Of a stretch of DNA of 21,201 nt, positions 9,710 to 20,126 are shown in pieces. The notes below the pieces were generated by a model. That model made no database searches, was not told where the DNA came from, and was given only the letters and a program-made list of their open reading frames with translations. The stretch is from NCBI GenBank assembly GCA_000697335.1, contig JNEM01010928.1, forward strand, positions 1-21,201, in the 5' to 3' direction. The DNA is from Conidiobolus incongruus B7586 (lineage: Eukaryota > Entomophthoromycota > Entomophthoromycetes > Entomophthorales > Conidiobolaceae). Position numbers and translations under genes: made by a program. The stretch's first letter is position 1, and each line of letters starts with the position of its first letter.

Positions 9710-10276
9710 ATGAGTTTAGGAGTTACATACATTATTCTGTTAGTATTGGATTTGGTAGCTTTTTTCTTATCTTTATATCAAGTAATCTAATATATTATGA
9801 CTTACGATATTGTGTTAACACAGCGATTTAGTTAATGAACATATCTGATTTAGAATCGGATTATATTAACCCTATCGACGGCTGTAAAACTTTGAATCAA
9901 GTAAGTTTTATTGGCCCCTAATATCAACTTTACCAATCTAATCCAATTTAGCTTGTCATACCAGAATTAGTAATCACCGGAATATTCTTACTTATCTCAT
10001 TATTTACCGGCAGTTTCGTAGCTATTTTCTTAATCCTACCCCTTGCTGGTTACAACTTTTACAAATTGTTCACACAGCAGCACAAGTATGACCCCACTCG
10101 AGTTTTCCATAAGGTTGTTCAATACAGGACCGAGTATATGATAAAAATGTTTGGGTTCATTTTAGGTGTTTTCGTTTATCTTTACTTGTAAGTTTTATGT
10201 TATATAATTTGAAGTTAATTATTAATGGTTTTTTAGGGCTATTAGTGCATTTGTAGCTAGTTCAACTAAAAATTAG
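9710..10276 (+). CDS. ERV14: Cornichon/Erv14 ER-to-Golgi cargo receptor
   Basis: Erv14 is a small membrane protein that packs transmembrane cargo into COPII vesicles at the ER. Four exons (9710-9781, 9832-9900, 9952-10187, 10237-10276) with introns of 50, 51 and 49 nt give 138 residues, the length of yeast Erv14. The N-terminal helix (SLGVTYIILLVLDLVAFFL) runs into the family signature SDLESDYINPIDGCKTLNQ and then LVIPELV. A second helix pair follows (about 49-85, including LPLAGYNFYKLF), then KYDPTRVFHK and a last helix ending VASSTKN. All three splices keep the frame and rebuild the conserved D-Y-I-N-P block, so the model is firm. It is convergent with the FLC-like gene. Confidence 0.95.
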
Positions 10277-11150
10277 ATAACTAAAATGTTATTCAATTTT
10301 TTATACTTATATAAAATTTTTTTATATATTGGGAATAAAATTCTACAATTTCATTCATATAATTCTTCAAAATATTAAGGTAGAAGGAAAACTGGTAACG
10401 AATAATTATATATATTATTTTTGACTTATTTAGCACTTTCAACTGGATTGAACGATAATAATCCATACTAAATATTAATATTATTAATATTATTATTTTC
10501 AATAGTTTCAGGGAAATTTGGTTTATTATTTAATTCTTAATATTTTTATTTTTATTTCTTTAATATCAGTACTTTGAGCCTAGTTATTATTATTTTAAAC
10601 AAAATATAAATACTTTATTAATTCATAATTACATTTGAATCCTCTGATTATTGTTAGATTTGATAATTTTAAATTGATCATAGTCTAAAATTAAAATATA
10701 TCCAATATATCTAATATACGTAAAATGAATTGATTTCATAATTCATTTACAGTTTAATGATAAACTAATAGAATATGCTTTTAATATAGGATTTGACAAA
10801 TGTAAAGTTTGATATATCAATTTAATAATTTATTATATTTTAAATATGTAGGAATTGATATTAACAAATGAAATGATTCAAGTATAGCAATATAATTAAA
10901 ATGATATTAAGTCAACTTTATCAATCAGTATAATGTTTAAAAAACATTAACAGCTTATTTTATAAATCTATAAAAATGGTATCAATATTCAATTTGAGTG
11001 AAATGTAATAATAATAATAATAATAACGTTAAGAGAATTCAAGAATTACTCATAAAAATAAATGTATGCTCAGATTATATTGATTGTTATAAATTAAAAG
11101 GCCTATTTTATTAATAATGAAAAATAATATATACTAAATGGTGTAATGTT
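10277..11150. other. Convergent intergenic region between ERV14 and the FLC-like gene
   Basis: Holds only the 3' ends of the two converging genes and AT-rich spacer. No ORF here looks like a protein. A trinucleotide repeat lies at 11006-11026. Confidence 0.6.
11006..11026. repeat. (TAA)7 microsatellite
   Basis: Seven perfect TAA units, about 125 bases beyond the stop codon of the FLC-like gene. Confidence 0.9.
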
Positions 11151-13253
11151 TTAGAGATGAGTAGGACTAAGTTCACTATGGTTGTTGTTGGATTTGTTTG
11201 TGCGGTCCATGCGGTAGCTATCCGCGTATGATTCGACGTCCGAGGCGAGATGCTGCTGAGATGAGGGATTGGGACGGCTAACCCATGGAAGTTTAGGACG
11301 GTAGTAGGGATCTTCGCGACGGTCTAGGTAGCTTGTTTCTTCAGTAACGTAATATGAGTTTCGGAGATTTTGGCCAGAGGGCTGGTAGGTATATTCTGAA
11401 TTGGCGGACCCAGGTTGGTCGTTGGGATAGGTAGAATTGATGAGAGAGTTGGGAGATCTGGCAGAGCTAGGAACGTTATGATAGTCGGAATCGGACATGG
11501 AAGACTTGGGTCCTCGATTGGAAAAGTTGCCAGAGTTGCGATTGATAGGAACTTGGTCAGATTTACCATCTCCCTTAATTAATTTCTTACAAGTATGGAC
11601 AAGAGACCAGATCATTACAATGAGTAAAGCTGCAATTTGAAGGACATTTAACACAATCAATACGATACCAATAATCTGAGTAGCAAGACTGGGCAAGGAA
11701 ATAGATTGGATAAAGAAGAAAATCAAAGCCAAATTGACGATCTTCAAAATACTAATGAACACATTTAATCCGTTAGCAATCCTCAAGGCGTAGGGCCTAG
11801 CAACCAACATCATGATGAAGTAAACTATTTCATTAACTACCAATAAGATTAATTGCACCCAGACATATCTACCTAACAAACCAACTGCAACAGCGCGAAT
11901 AATCAAATAAATAAGATTGGGAACAAAGAAAGCATATAAAGAAGTTCTATAGTCTGTGTAGAGAGGTCCAAGAGAATATTTAAATTTGGGTTCGGTGAAT
12001 AATCTGTTGGGACCAGCTCTCAAGATTTTAAATGATACAAACCCCATTAAACCAATACAGAACACACCAAGTGTAATGGCAGCAATCACAGTTACTGGCC
12101 AGTATCCGTTCAAAGTTAACTGGTAAAGGGCAGCCATTACTATTACGCAATATCCGAGTAAGAAGACGCGCAATAGATTGCCAAGGTAGTACAAAGCGAA
12201 ATGATCCCTAAGTACAGTGAATAATTTGGGCTTGTACATACTAAGGAGTTCCAAAATCAATCTCAAGAGAAGACATAACGCTGTAATACATGCAAACAAG
12301 ATTAAAAAGATAATGACAATTGTTAAGAAATACTGTTCGGGCTTGACTTTGATCAATTTAGCATATTTAGAAATACCTACATCGGTGTCAGGGCTAGCAT
12401 TCAACAAATCGCTCCATTGGAAATTGGTAATTGCGGCTCTCCTAATGAGTTGGCCAGTTACAGCATTTGAGCCTGAAACATTGACTTTTGTGTGATATTG
12501 GGCAGGAATCCATTTGTCTAAAGCGCTAGAAACTCTGGGAATGTTGATAGCACCCACAGTCCAGCCAAAATTCGATGTCCAGCCAGAATAAACTGAAGGA
12601 TACTTAACGCTTAGCATACCATTAATAGCAAAACCTTGTAACACCATAGCTGTATCAAAGAGGGATGGAGTACAGCCAGGTCTAGCATGAGCACTTTGTA
12701 ATCCCAAATTACCCAAACCACCCAACAAGCTCAATCCCACAGAACCAGCTGCAAACGCGTACGAAGCATAAGAGATAGCAGGTGCTTGCGTGTTGATGGG
12801 ATTACCAATAGAAGTTTCAGTACATCCTAATTGCAAATTATTCACGTCGGTAAAAGTTAATTTGAATTCCAAGCCCAAACCTGGTACTTGTTGCAGGACG
12901 CTATTAAGTTGAGACAGTTGTGAAGGTATGTCAATCAGTTTAGATGTTTGTAATTGACCAGGCTGAATAGGACAACCTGAAGTGGATAAATCACATACTG
13001 GAATAGGTATATTAGGAATGCTAATTCCACCAAAAGATATTTCAAGATTTGCAGTGCCTCCAGTAATAGGTTTTTTGACATCAGCGTTTAAATCAAGCTG
13101 AATATTATTATCATTAATTTGAACTTTAAATGAAGAAACAGAAATAGAAGGATCTGAATTGGAACATGAGTTATCACTACCACTCGATATTAAACTTGCA
13201 GAAGCGAAAGCCGCCCACAGCGGAAGAGATAATAAGTTTTTAAAAAGTTTCAT
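11151..13253 (-). CDS. FLC/TRP-like membrane protein with ML-like ectodomain
   Basis: A 700-residue member of the fungal FLC/Pkd2 family (TRP-like membrane domain with ML-like N-terminal domain). Relatives act in ER/plasma-membrane FAD transport, calcium homeostasis and cell-wall maintenance. Residues 1-20 form a signal peptide (MKLFKNLLSLPLWAAFASAS). About 25-150 is a lipid-binding ML-like domain with cysteines at 30, 87, 94 and 144. After a hydrophobic stretch (about 162-184) and a second luminal part come membrane helices near 307-333, 357-380, 386-410, 438-460, 465-485, 494-518 and 524-552. The tail (about 555-700) is polar and Ser/Asn/Tyr-rich, likely cytosolic and phosphorylated. It is a single open frame with no intron, unlike its neighbours. 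The ATG is the only start that keeps the signal peptide. Which FLC/Pkd2 paralogue it is cannot be told by eye. Confidence 0.92.
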   Translation of the reverse strand: MKLFKNLLSLPLWAAFASASLISSGSDNSCSNSDPSISVSSFKVQINDNNIQLDLNADVKKPITGGTANLEISFGGISIPNIPIPVCDLSTSGCPIQPGQLQTSKLIDIPSQLSQLNSVLQQVPGLGLEFKLTFTDVNNLQLGCTETSIGNPINTQAPAISYASYAFAAGSVGLSLLGGLGNLGLQSAHARPGCTPSLFDTAMVLQGFAINGMLSVKYPSVYSGWTSNFGWTVGAINIPRVSSALDKWIPAQYHTKVNVSGSNAVTGQLIRRAAITNFQWSDLLNASPDTDVGISKYAKLIKVKPEQYFLTIVIIFLILFACITALCLLLRLILELLSMYKPKLFTVLRDHFALYYLGNLLRVFLLGYCVIVMAALYQLTLNGYWPVTVIAAITLGVFCIGLMGFVSFKILRAGPNRLFTEPKFKYSLGPLYTDYRTSLYAFFVPNLIYLIIRAVAVGLLGRYVWVQLILLVVNEIVYFIMMLVARPYALRIANGLNVFISILKIVNLALIFFFIQSISLPSLATQIIGIVLIVLNVLQIAALLIVMIWSLVHTCKKLIKGDGKSDQVPINRNSGNFSNRGPKSSMSDSDYHNVPSSARSPNSLINSTYPNDQPGSANSEYTYQPSGQNLRNSYYVTEETSYLDRREDPYYRPKLPWVSRPNPSSQQHLASDVESYADSYRMDRTNKSNNNHSELSPTHL

Positions 13254-15529
13254 AATATTATTGAGTAATTAAAGGGAATGAAGATAATATTCAATTGAAT
13301 AATAAAAATTTAATAATATAAAATTTCTGAATTAATTAAAACTGACTATCTAAGAACAACAAATTGAGTAAAAAATTGATGAAAACCGATTGAGTCCGAC
13401 TGATTCATTGCTTATATATCTTTCCCAAAATCGTCCAATCAACGGAAATTGGGGCTAATTCAGTTTTACAGTGATCAAACCTTCTATATTCATTATAAGT
13501 GTAAATATTATTATGTTCTGAATTTATGTCATTGGCAATAATTATCCTCTAAAAAACTGCGGATTAGGGTTTTGACAAACACGAAAACTATCAAATCAAC
13601 ACCATACATTACAAATTCATTTACAATACTCTCAATGACAACTAAAATCAATACCATTTGAAACTCCAACCAGTTTTCACATAACACCCAAGTTCCACCA
13701 ATAATTTACCAAAATTTTGGAAAGTTCCTCATCTAGTAATAGAAATTAATGCAACTAATTAAAGAACGTTAAAAACTATCTGAATCAGGAAATGGGGAAT
13801 TAAAGGATAATAAAAAAATCTATTTTTAAAACTTAAGATAAAAATAAAAGACTCCCATTTGATCAATCAGGTTAATTTAATGGATAATAATTGAATTTTT
13901 AGGGGTTTTTCGAGAAATTTCATACTATTATTGATTATTCAAATAGTTTAGAGGGATTTAAAACTAATATAGGATATATTATGATTAGATAATGGTAAAA
14001 ACTTAAGGGGAATTGGTTAGTTCTTGGTAATTAAATTCAGGAAATTAGGCGACTTTACTAAATTTTATCTGATTTCATCCAATTTCACTACAACATTACA
14101 AAGAATACTTTTTTGGAATGATATAAACTTCTAAATTTGTAAGTTTTAATACTCAATTCATATTTCATAACTTGAATAATAGAAAATCAGACCAATTGTT
14201 GTAATCCTTAATATTTTTATCTTAGCTATTCATATTTTTTTACTTCAGAATAATATATTTGTTTATATACTCAATTATATATATTTGATATTTATATAAC
14301 TATAGTCAAAGTATATTATTAAAATCATTAATATAACTCCAAACTTCAAACAACACCATCTAGATCATTAAACTTAACAAATGTATTAAAAAATGTACTA
14401 TTATCTTTATAATTATTCTATAATATTAAAGGTATAGAAAATTACTGAAAATGGAACTGTAGTGATATTTTTATTTAGGCAAGCTTTAATTCTAACTCTA
14501 AATTGAATCATTTTTTAATTTATGATAAAATGCAATTATTGATATAATATATTATTTATCTGTTGTTATTGACTGTTATAGTAATAATTATTTTGACAGA
14601 GTAGTAATAGAGCATTACTTAAATATTTGATATTTATTGATTAACTTGTTCATTCTTTTTTGGTCTAATATTAAAAGATGGAATCAATATTTAATAGATA
14701 TATAATTCAAATGATTATATGATTTATTCATTTTAAATAATATATTATAAATTCTTAAATAATAGTATCCACTTTTAAATAGTACTATATTAAATAATTA
14801 ATCCTAAAAAACACTATTTCACACTTATTATCAAAGTCAAAAAATTTTAGACTAATATTATCGAATTTCAACTTACAATTTTTTCATTTTCAAAATTTCT
14901 TCAAAATTCTAGATTTATTAATTCAAAATATCCATAAAATCCCCCTTAAAACTTAGTATTAGGGTCACAAATTCTTAAAAATAAAGGAGGAGAGATTATC
15001 TTTAAGGGACCTCAATATTAAAACTATCAAAAACAATAAATATTGTAAATGATTGATCAACGTTAGAATTAATGAACTTTGCAAAAGTAAATAACTTTTG
15101 AGATGGACTTAATATGATTAAACATCTTAGTAAATGTTATGTGATTAAAATTTAGTAAGAATTTAAAAATCTTTATAGATTAACAAATTCTAATAAGTTC
15201 GAAGTTATATTATTCAAATGTCATGACTAATATTTTCTTCATTACTATTAAGGTAAAAGATTTAATTTTATTAAATAATAAAATCTTGTATTAATTTAGA
15301 TGATAGAAAAATAATAAACTTTAATAAAAACATTGAAAAAAACAATGAAAACTTAAAAAAAGATAATTAGAAAATTATGGTATTAAGGAAGAGAAGTAAG
15401 AAATGAGAGGAGTAGTGAAATTAAAATGATATATAAATATGTAATAGGTGTATGAAAATAAAATAAATTGAGTAAAAATTATTTATTTAAATGATATATC
15501 TAAATTAAATATCTAATTATTAATAGAAA
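13254..15529. other. Intergenic region upstream of the FLC-like gene
   Basis: No gene is supported. The part from 13254 to about 13740 is moderately less AT-rich and contains a candidate minus-strand TATA box, so it is likely promoter and 5' UTR of the FLC-like gene. From about 13750 to 15500 I see AT-rich spacer only, with a slightly GC-richer patch near 14940-15015 that matches nothing I know. Confidence 0.5.
13411..13420 (-). promoter_or_regulatory. Candidate TATA box of the FLC-like gene
   Basis: The minus strand reads GATATATAAG, flanked by relatively GC-rich sequence on both sides, about 160 bases before the ATG. The local contrast makes it more credible than the many TA words elsewhere, but it is unproven. 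Confidence 0.35.
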
Positions 15530-15602
15530 GCCTTTTTGGCTCAGTTGGCAGAGCGTCCGCCTAGTAAGCGGAAGGTCACCAGTTCGATTCTGGTAGAAGG
15601 CA
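15530..15602 (+). tRNA. tRNA-Thr (anticodon AGT)
   Basis: A complete cloverleaf with no intron. The 7-bp acceptor stem GCCTTTT/AGAAGGC has one G-T pair. There is a D arm with box A TGGCTCAGTTG (15537-15547), an anticodon stem TCCGC/GCGGA with loop CTAGTAA, a five-base variable loop, and a T arm ACCAG/CTGGT enclosing TTCGATT (box B). The anticodon AGT at 15563-15565 reads ACU and, after A-to-I editing, ACC and ACA. The discriminator base is A. Confidence 0.97.
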
Positions 15603-15619
15603 TAAACGAGTTACATTCA

Positions 15620-15627
15620 TTTTTTTT
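15620..15627 (+). terminator. RNA polymerase III terminator of tRNA-Thr
   Basis: A run of eight T starting 18 bases after the tRNA, the standard polymerase III stop. Confidence 0.75.
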
Positions 15628-16006
15628 ATGTTTTTTTCTAATCATAATATTCCTCAATTTTATATTATCTTTCATATTTCCTCATTTTTAATAAATATGT
15701 TTTTTATTTTTTCCAAATATTTCAAATTATTTCTGAAATGATATATTTTATGAATAATTTATAAATCAATTTAGAGCCAATTATCACTTACAAAACGATA
15801 TGATAAATTCTCTATTAGATAATGAAAGGTATTTTGTGATATTGTAAGTTATACATGATATTAATCTTATTTAGACAAATAGTTGGATATGGTTTACAAA
15901 GTGTTTTTATATATTGAAATTGAGTAACGTATCAATTCAATAACAATTAATTGAGGATAAAATTACTATTTTATTCTTATTAATTAAATCATTAATGAAT
16001 AGGTGA
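15628..16006. other. Spacer between tRNA-Thr and the RFC4 3' end
   Basis: AT-rich, with no ORF, repeat or RNA gene seen. It presumably contains the 3' UTR of RFC4 at its right side. Confidence 0.55.
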
Positions 16007-17256
16007 TTAATGAGCTGGATAATGCTTTAGTTGATCCTTGTCAAACCCCAATAAACTGAGGCGTCCTACTAAACCTCCAAGTTGGACTAAGGATTGCATA
16101 CCGTCCAATGCCAGTTTATGGGTTAATCCAATTTCCTAATCGATATATAAGTTAAGGCTGATAGTATTAGCATAGGAGATTACCTTTAAGATCTTCAATT
16201 GAGTGCCTTCGTTAATATCGGAAGCATTTTTCACCACCTTAAAGAGTGTTGTAACAATATCTAAACTACTGTAGCCTAAATTCCAAACGTTGGTGAGTTG
16301 GTCGATTGCTTCGCGCGTACGGCCAGCTAAACACTCGTCAATGATCAAGCGAATGAGACCGGGATGGGGTGAGTCACAGACCTTGAACACGTTGTCAGGG
16401 CCGACGAATTGGAAACCAGTATGCGTACTTTGTAAATTATTGACAGCTTGACGCAAATCACCCTCCGATGTAAATACGAGGGCGTCTAAACCGTCGGGAC
16501 TGTATTGAACCTAAGCCACAATAAGTCAATCATCTAATAATAAAAGAATTTAATTACCTTTTCCATCTCACAAATTTCCATCAATCTCTTAACCAATTGC
16601 TCATTAGTCAATTTAGAATATCTCAAAATAGCGCATCGCGACTGGATAGGTTCAATGATTTTACTAGACAAATTACAAGCCAGCGCAAATCTGGTAGTGC
16701 TGGAATAAATTTCCATAGTACGTCTCAAAGCTTGTTGCGCGGCTGACGTCATACTGTCTGCTTCGTCTAGAATAATGATTTTGAACTTGCCAGGAGGTAA
16801 GTTAACCTTCTTCTGTGCAAACATTTTGATACGGTCACGCACTACATCGATACCTCTGAAGCACTTATTAGAGAATAAATAAATAAAATTTGAATAGTGC
16901 CATTAGTTACCTATCATCTGAGGCATTCAATTCCAAGACTGCCTCCTTGACCATATCACCCAACATTTCATGAGCCAAGCATAAAATACTTGTGGTTTTA
17001 CCGATACCCGGAGCTCCCTAACACTCATTAATCACCACTAACAGAAGTAACGAATAAACTTACAGATAAAATCAAATTCGGTAAAGAGCCCGAATTTACC
17101 ATAATTTTCAAACGTTCAACAGTTTCTTCATTCCCTACAATTTCATCGAGCCTTGTAGGTCTGTACTTTTCAATCCTAGTTGACATAAATACTACTGTCG
17201 TATGTGTAATGAGGATTCTATTACCATGGTAATCTGCTATTATCTTGAGATGTCAT
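16007..17256 (-). CDS. RFC4: Replication factor C small subunit (yeast Rfc4/human RFC2 type)
   Basis: An AAA+ clamp-loader subunit that helps place PCNA on primed DNA in the nucleus. Six exons (17225-17256, 17064-17175, 16911-17017, 16558-16855, 16184-16510, 16007-16135) with introns of 49, 46, 55, 47 and 48 nt give 334 residues. The 32-nt first exon is needed: it supplies [11 protein letters not shown], so that the family's PWxEKYRP box reads LPWIEKYRP. The in-frame ATG at 17186 would lose it. Motifs: Walker A GAPGIGKT (49-56), ELNASDDRG, Walker [11 protein letters not shown] (110-119), sensor-1 region [13 protein letters not shown] and the SRC box (156-158). The C-terminal [27 protein letters not shown] and [16 protein letters not shown] are specific to the Rfc4/human RFC2 branch. 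Length fits that branch. Confidence 0.95.
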
Positions 17257-17292
17257 CTTAATTGCTTTGGATTGTTTTTTATTTTAATTGGA

Positions 17293-17300
17293 AACGCGAA
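17293..17300 (-). promoter_or_regulatory. MCB/MBF-like ACGCGA element upstream of RFC4
   Basis: AACGCGAA on the plus strand (TTCGCGTT on the minus), 37-44 bases before the RFC4 start. MluI-cell-cycle-box words (ACGCG) are known to drive G1/S expression of fungal DNA-replication genes including RFC subunits. Two CpGs in a row are striking in this AT-rich region. A single copy is modest evidence. Confidence 0.4.
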
Positions 17301-18413
17301 TTTCTTCCAAAAATTTATTAAAACTTATCGAAATCATCAGAATTATGGGATTGATTAAAGATATAAAGAATTGACCAATCATCAATATATTTTCTTCCTT
17401 TTCTCTATTAGAATTCATTAATTAAAATTTAATGATTTTTAAACTAATTTGATTTTAGCATTAACATACATTTGCAAAATAAATTTTCTAGTATTATTTA
17501 CATGATCAGGACATATTACACTTTCGATAATATGATTTCAACCTACATATTTAAGAATTTTTTATTCCATTTAGTTTATTACTCATATTTTATTACCAAT
17601 TCAGTCAATTAATAATAATTTTTATTATATTAATATTTTCTGATAATTCAATTAGATTCTTGTAATATAAATTATTAAAATGATTATTTTGAACCAATAT
17701 TAATAAAACAACTAGAAAGTGATGTATAGATAAAGTATCTTTAAAGTGAATTTAAGTTAACAGTTGAATTTAAAAACTTATTCAAATCTTTAATAAAAAT
17801 AAATTCATGATATAAAACAAATAGGATATTTTGTAATCATAATTCTTATCTTTATATAAATGAAATAAATATTTATCGATTAAATATCAGGATTCTTTAT
17901 TTAGATATTATCTTTTTGGAACTGAATACAACATCTAATAAACTTGATTTTTTTATCTTATAAGTTTTAATATATCATTAATGATAGTAAAACATAACAA
18001 TAATATCCATAACTCAAAAATTTATTTATATATTCTACACTATATATTTTTATTAGTATTATAGTTGATATTCTTACTATCAATATCAATTTATTTAATT
18101 GTATCAAACTAAATATTTTTTCACTCAATGAATATTTTAATTAAAATCACTAATATCAAAATCAATTAAATTATTATTGTTTTAATATTTAAACCATTTG
18201 TGTTGAATTTAATTATATTACAATTTAGAAGGTGTAGTTTTTAAAGCTATAAAATCTGAAATTGAAATATATATATTTATAATATTAAATTGTAATTGTT
18301 ATAATTATGTTCAAACCTTTTTTATTTATATTTGGGAGATTTGATCTATTTCAGTTAAATGCTTGTATCATAAATATACAATTATAATAACTATTACTTT
18401 GTAATTTAAATAA
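17301..18413. other. AT-rich spacer upstream of RFC4
   Basis: No gene, RNA or repeat recognised. From about 17879 onward it contains no CpG, as in the adjoining mariner relic. Confidence 0.5.
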
Positions 18414-19580
18414 TGGGAATTTTTTGCAATTGAAAAAAAATAAAGATTTTAATATATAAAAAGTAAAAATAAATATATAATATAAAATTAATAGTTTCTT
18501 TTATTTCTAATAACTTTTTGCTATACTTTTAACAAAGATCTAACACCTAAAAAACAATTCTTTTTATTAAAGACTGAAATTTGATGTTTTACAAACCAAT
18601 TAAATTTTCCTGTAGAAATTTTCTTTCTTATAAGCTAGTTTTTTAATTACCTAAAACAATTATAATCACATAGGTTATAATCTAAAGAATATATTAGATA
18701 TAGTAGTTTTTTCTAGTTATTTTTAATTAAAAAGTTTTTTACAACTTTAGATTTATGTATTTTGTAATTATCATATAAAATAATAGGTTTTCTTAAATTA
18801 TATTGAGAATACTAATTAAAAATAGTTTTATTTAAAAAAGAAATATAAAGTTTATTATTAATTAATTTTCCTTTAAAAACTAAATAAGAATAGTATATAC
18901 TATTATAATTTATTATAACAATTAACATTCACTTATTAATAAAGTATTTATTTAAAGAAATTTGTAGAGGAAGTTAATTTAACTTAATCTAACACTTTGA
19001 TTTATATTTTAATAAAAGATTATACAAAAAAATTTAAGATTCAACAATTATAATAATTCACTGTAAAAGTTTTGGTTTTTAGTTATACCTTAGTAAATTT
19101 TATTTAGCAATAATTACTCTAGCTTTTTTTTAAGCTTTAGTTAAATTATAAGATATTTATTTTATATTTTTATTAATTAATTTTAATTTAAACTTTAAAA
19201 TATATAAAATACTTATATAACTAATATTAAAATATCTTGATAATTTTCTAATTAAAATAAAAAGGTACTTTTCAATATATTTTTTTACTTTATTAACAAT
19301 TAGAAAAGTAATAGTTAAAATTAGTTTTTTAGATTTTAATAGGTTTTAGGTAGTTTTTTTTAGCTTTAAAATAATTTACCTAGTAATAAATTGTTGATTT
19401 AGATAATACTTTATTACTAAAAGTTGCTTGTAAATTTTAAATGATTTTAGAGGGTTTATAGTTAAGTTTTACTAATATTAAAATAAAAAACTTTTAATGG
19501 TTATTATTTAGTTTAAGCATGATTAAATTAAACAACTAATTTTAAAAAATTATTTTTTTAATCAAAAAAGTTATTATATA
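18414..19580 (-). mobile_element. Fossil mariner (Tc1/mariner superfamily) DNA transposon
   Basis: About 1.15 kb, the usual size for mariner, carrying a dead transposase at 18488-19520. The ends are tentative. The left flank (TTTTTTGCAATTG then an A run and GATTTTAA, about 18420-18452) resembles, imperfectly and in inverted orientation, the right flank near 19540-19575 (minus strand TTTTTTGATT, an A run, AATTTTTTAA). This could be the worn terminal inverted repeats. TA-rich sequence next to both ends fits the family's TA target. Low complexity makes exact ends unsafe. Confidence 0.75.
18488..19520 (-). pseudogene. Mariner transposase (DD34D), full length but riddled with stops
   Basis: From the ATG at 19520 to the stop at 18488 the minus strand has about 344 codons, the length of mariner transposases. 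Readable parts: a helix-turn-helix (NKVLSKSTIYY), KLKKTT from a GRPRKTT linker, RKLSRYFNIS-SILYILK as the second DNA-binding helix pair, and ISYNLTKA-KKARVIIAK matching the HxLTxxQKxxRV block. Then come LVFKGKLINNKLY, LYDNYKIHKSKVVKNFLIKNN (second catalytic D at 18770-18772) and YSLDYNLCDYNCF, corresponding to YSPDLxPxDYxxF (third D at 18665-18667). Exactly 34 residues separate these two aspartates. The first Asp position reads V before E-S. There are about 18 in-frame stops but only one frame change (an A8 run near 19353-19360). Stops replace expected W and Q codons. Confidence 0.85.
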
Positions 19581-20027
19581 TATATATATATAATTTAAAA
19601 CTATTTATTTTCCTATTTGATTTGTATATATTTTTTTATTTGAAACTAATAATATATTTAAAAAATCAGAAATTAAAAAATTTCCCATTTTTTCAATTCT
19701 ATGGTAATATTTTATAATTGATTTGATGAATATGTTTTCTTAAATAATCTAGTTTCAAGTATTTTAGAATGATAATAGTGTTAATATTTTCCTAATATAT
19801 TGAATTTTTAATAAAATTCATGATTTATAATATATATTTTGAATATATATAATTCAATAAATCTTGTATAACATAGTTGGTAAAATTATACTATTTGATG
19901 TATAATTTTTATTATATATCAATCCAATATAATTCATTTCATATTATATATAATGAATATTAAAATAAAAAATTTATCTAAAATCCAATTAAAAAAAATA
20001 ATTTTTAATTTTATTTATTTAATTTAA

Positions 20028-20126
20028 AATTATATTGAATTTAATAAACTAAATATTTGAAGATTGGGTTAGTTAACTGAGAAAGACTTTGTATAACCTG
20101 TATACAAAATTAAATTCAATATAATT
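20028..20126. repeat. Foldback element: 18-bp inverted repeats around a nested hairpin
   Basis: AATTATATTGAATTTAAT at 20028-20045 is the exact reverse complement of 20109-20126. Inside, TTTGTATA (20088-20095) pairs with TATACAAA (20101-20108), which abuts the right outer arm. The 63-base interior is less AT-rich (GGGTTAGTTAACTGAG). It resembles a very small MITE or a foldback relic; no target duplication or family is recognised. Confidence 0.5.

Noticed and set aside
10293-10502. 69-codon minus-strand ORF rich in I, K, Y and N
   Set aside because: Composition is that of translated AT-rich spacer; it has no motif and no ATG context, and it lies between two converging genes.
11324-11569. 81-codon minus-strand ORF
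   Set aside because: Out-of-frame shadow inside the polar tail of the FLC-like gene.
12217-12495. 92-codon plus-strand ORF
   Set aside because: Antisense shadow of the FLC-like gene.
15530-15602. Possible CRISPR-like or other repeat relationship between the two tRNA-like loci
   Set aside because: Similarity is confined to the tRNA body; it is a gene and its dead copy.
17220-17233. Perfect 14-bp palindrome ATTACCATGGTAAT upstream of RFC4, first read as an operator
   Set aside because: It is explained by the end of RFC4 exon 1 (TTACCATG) plus its GTAAT splice donor.
19577-19592. (TA)n run next to the mariner relic considered as a functional element
   Set aside because: Simple TA repeat; mariner targets TA, so it is only a plausible insertion context.
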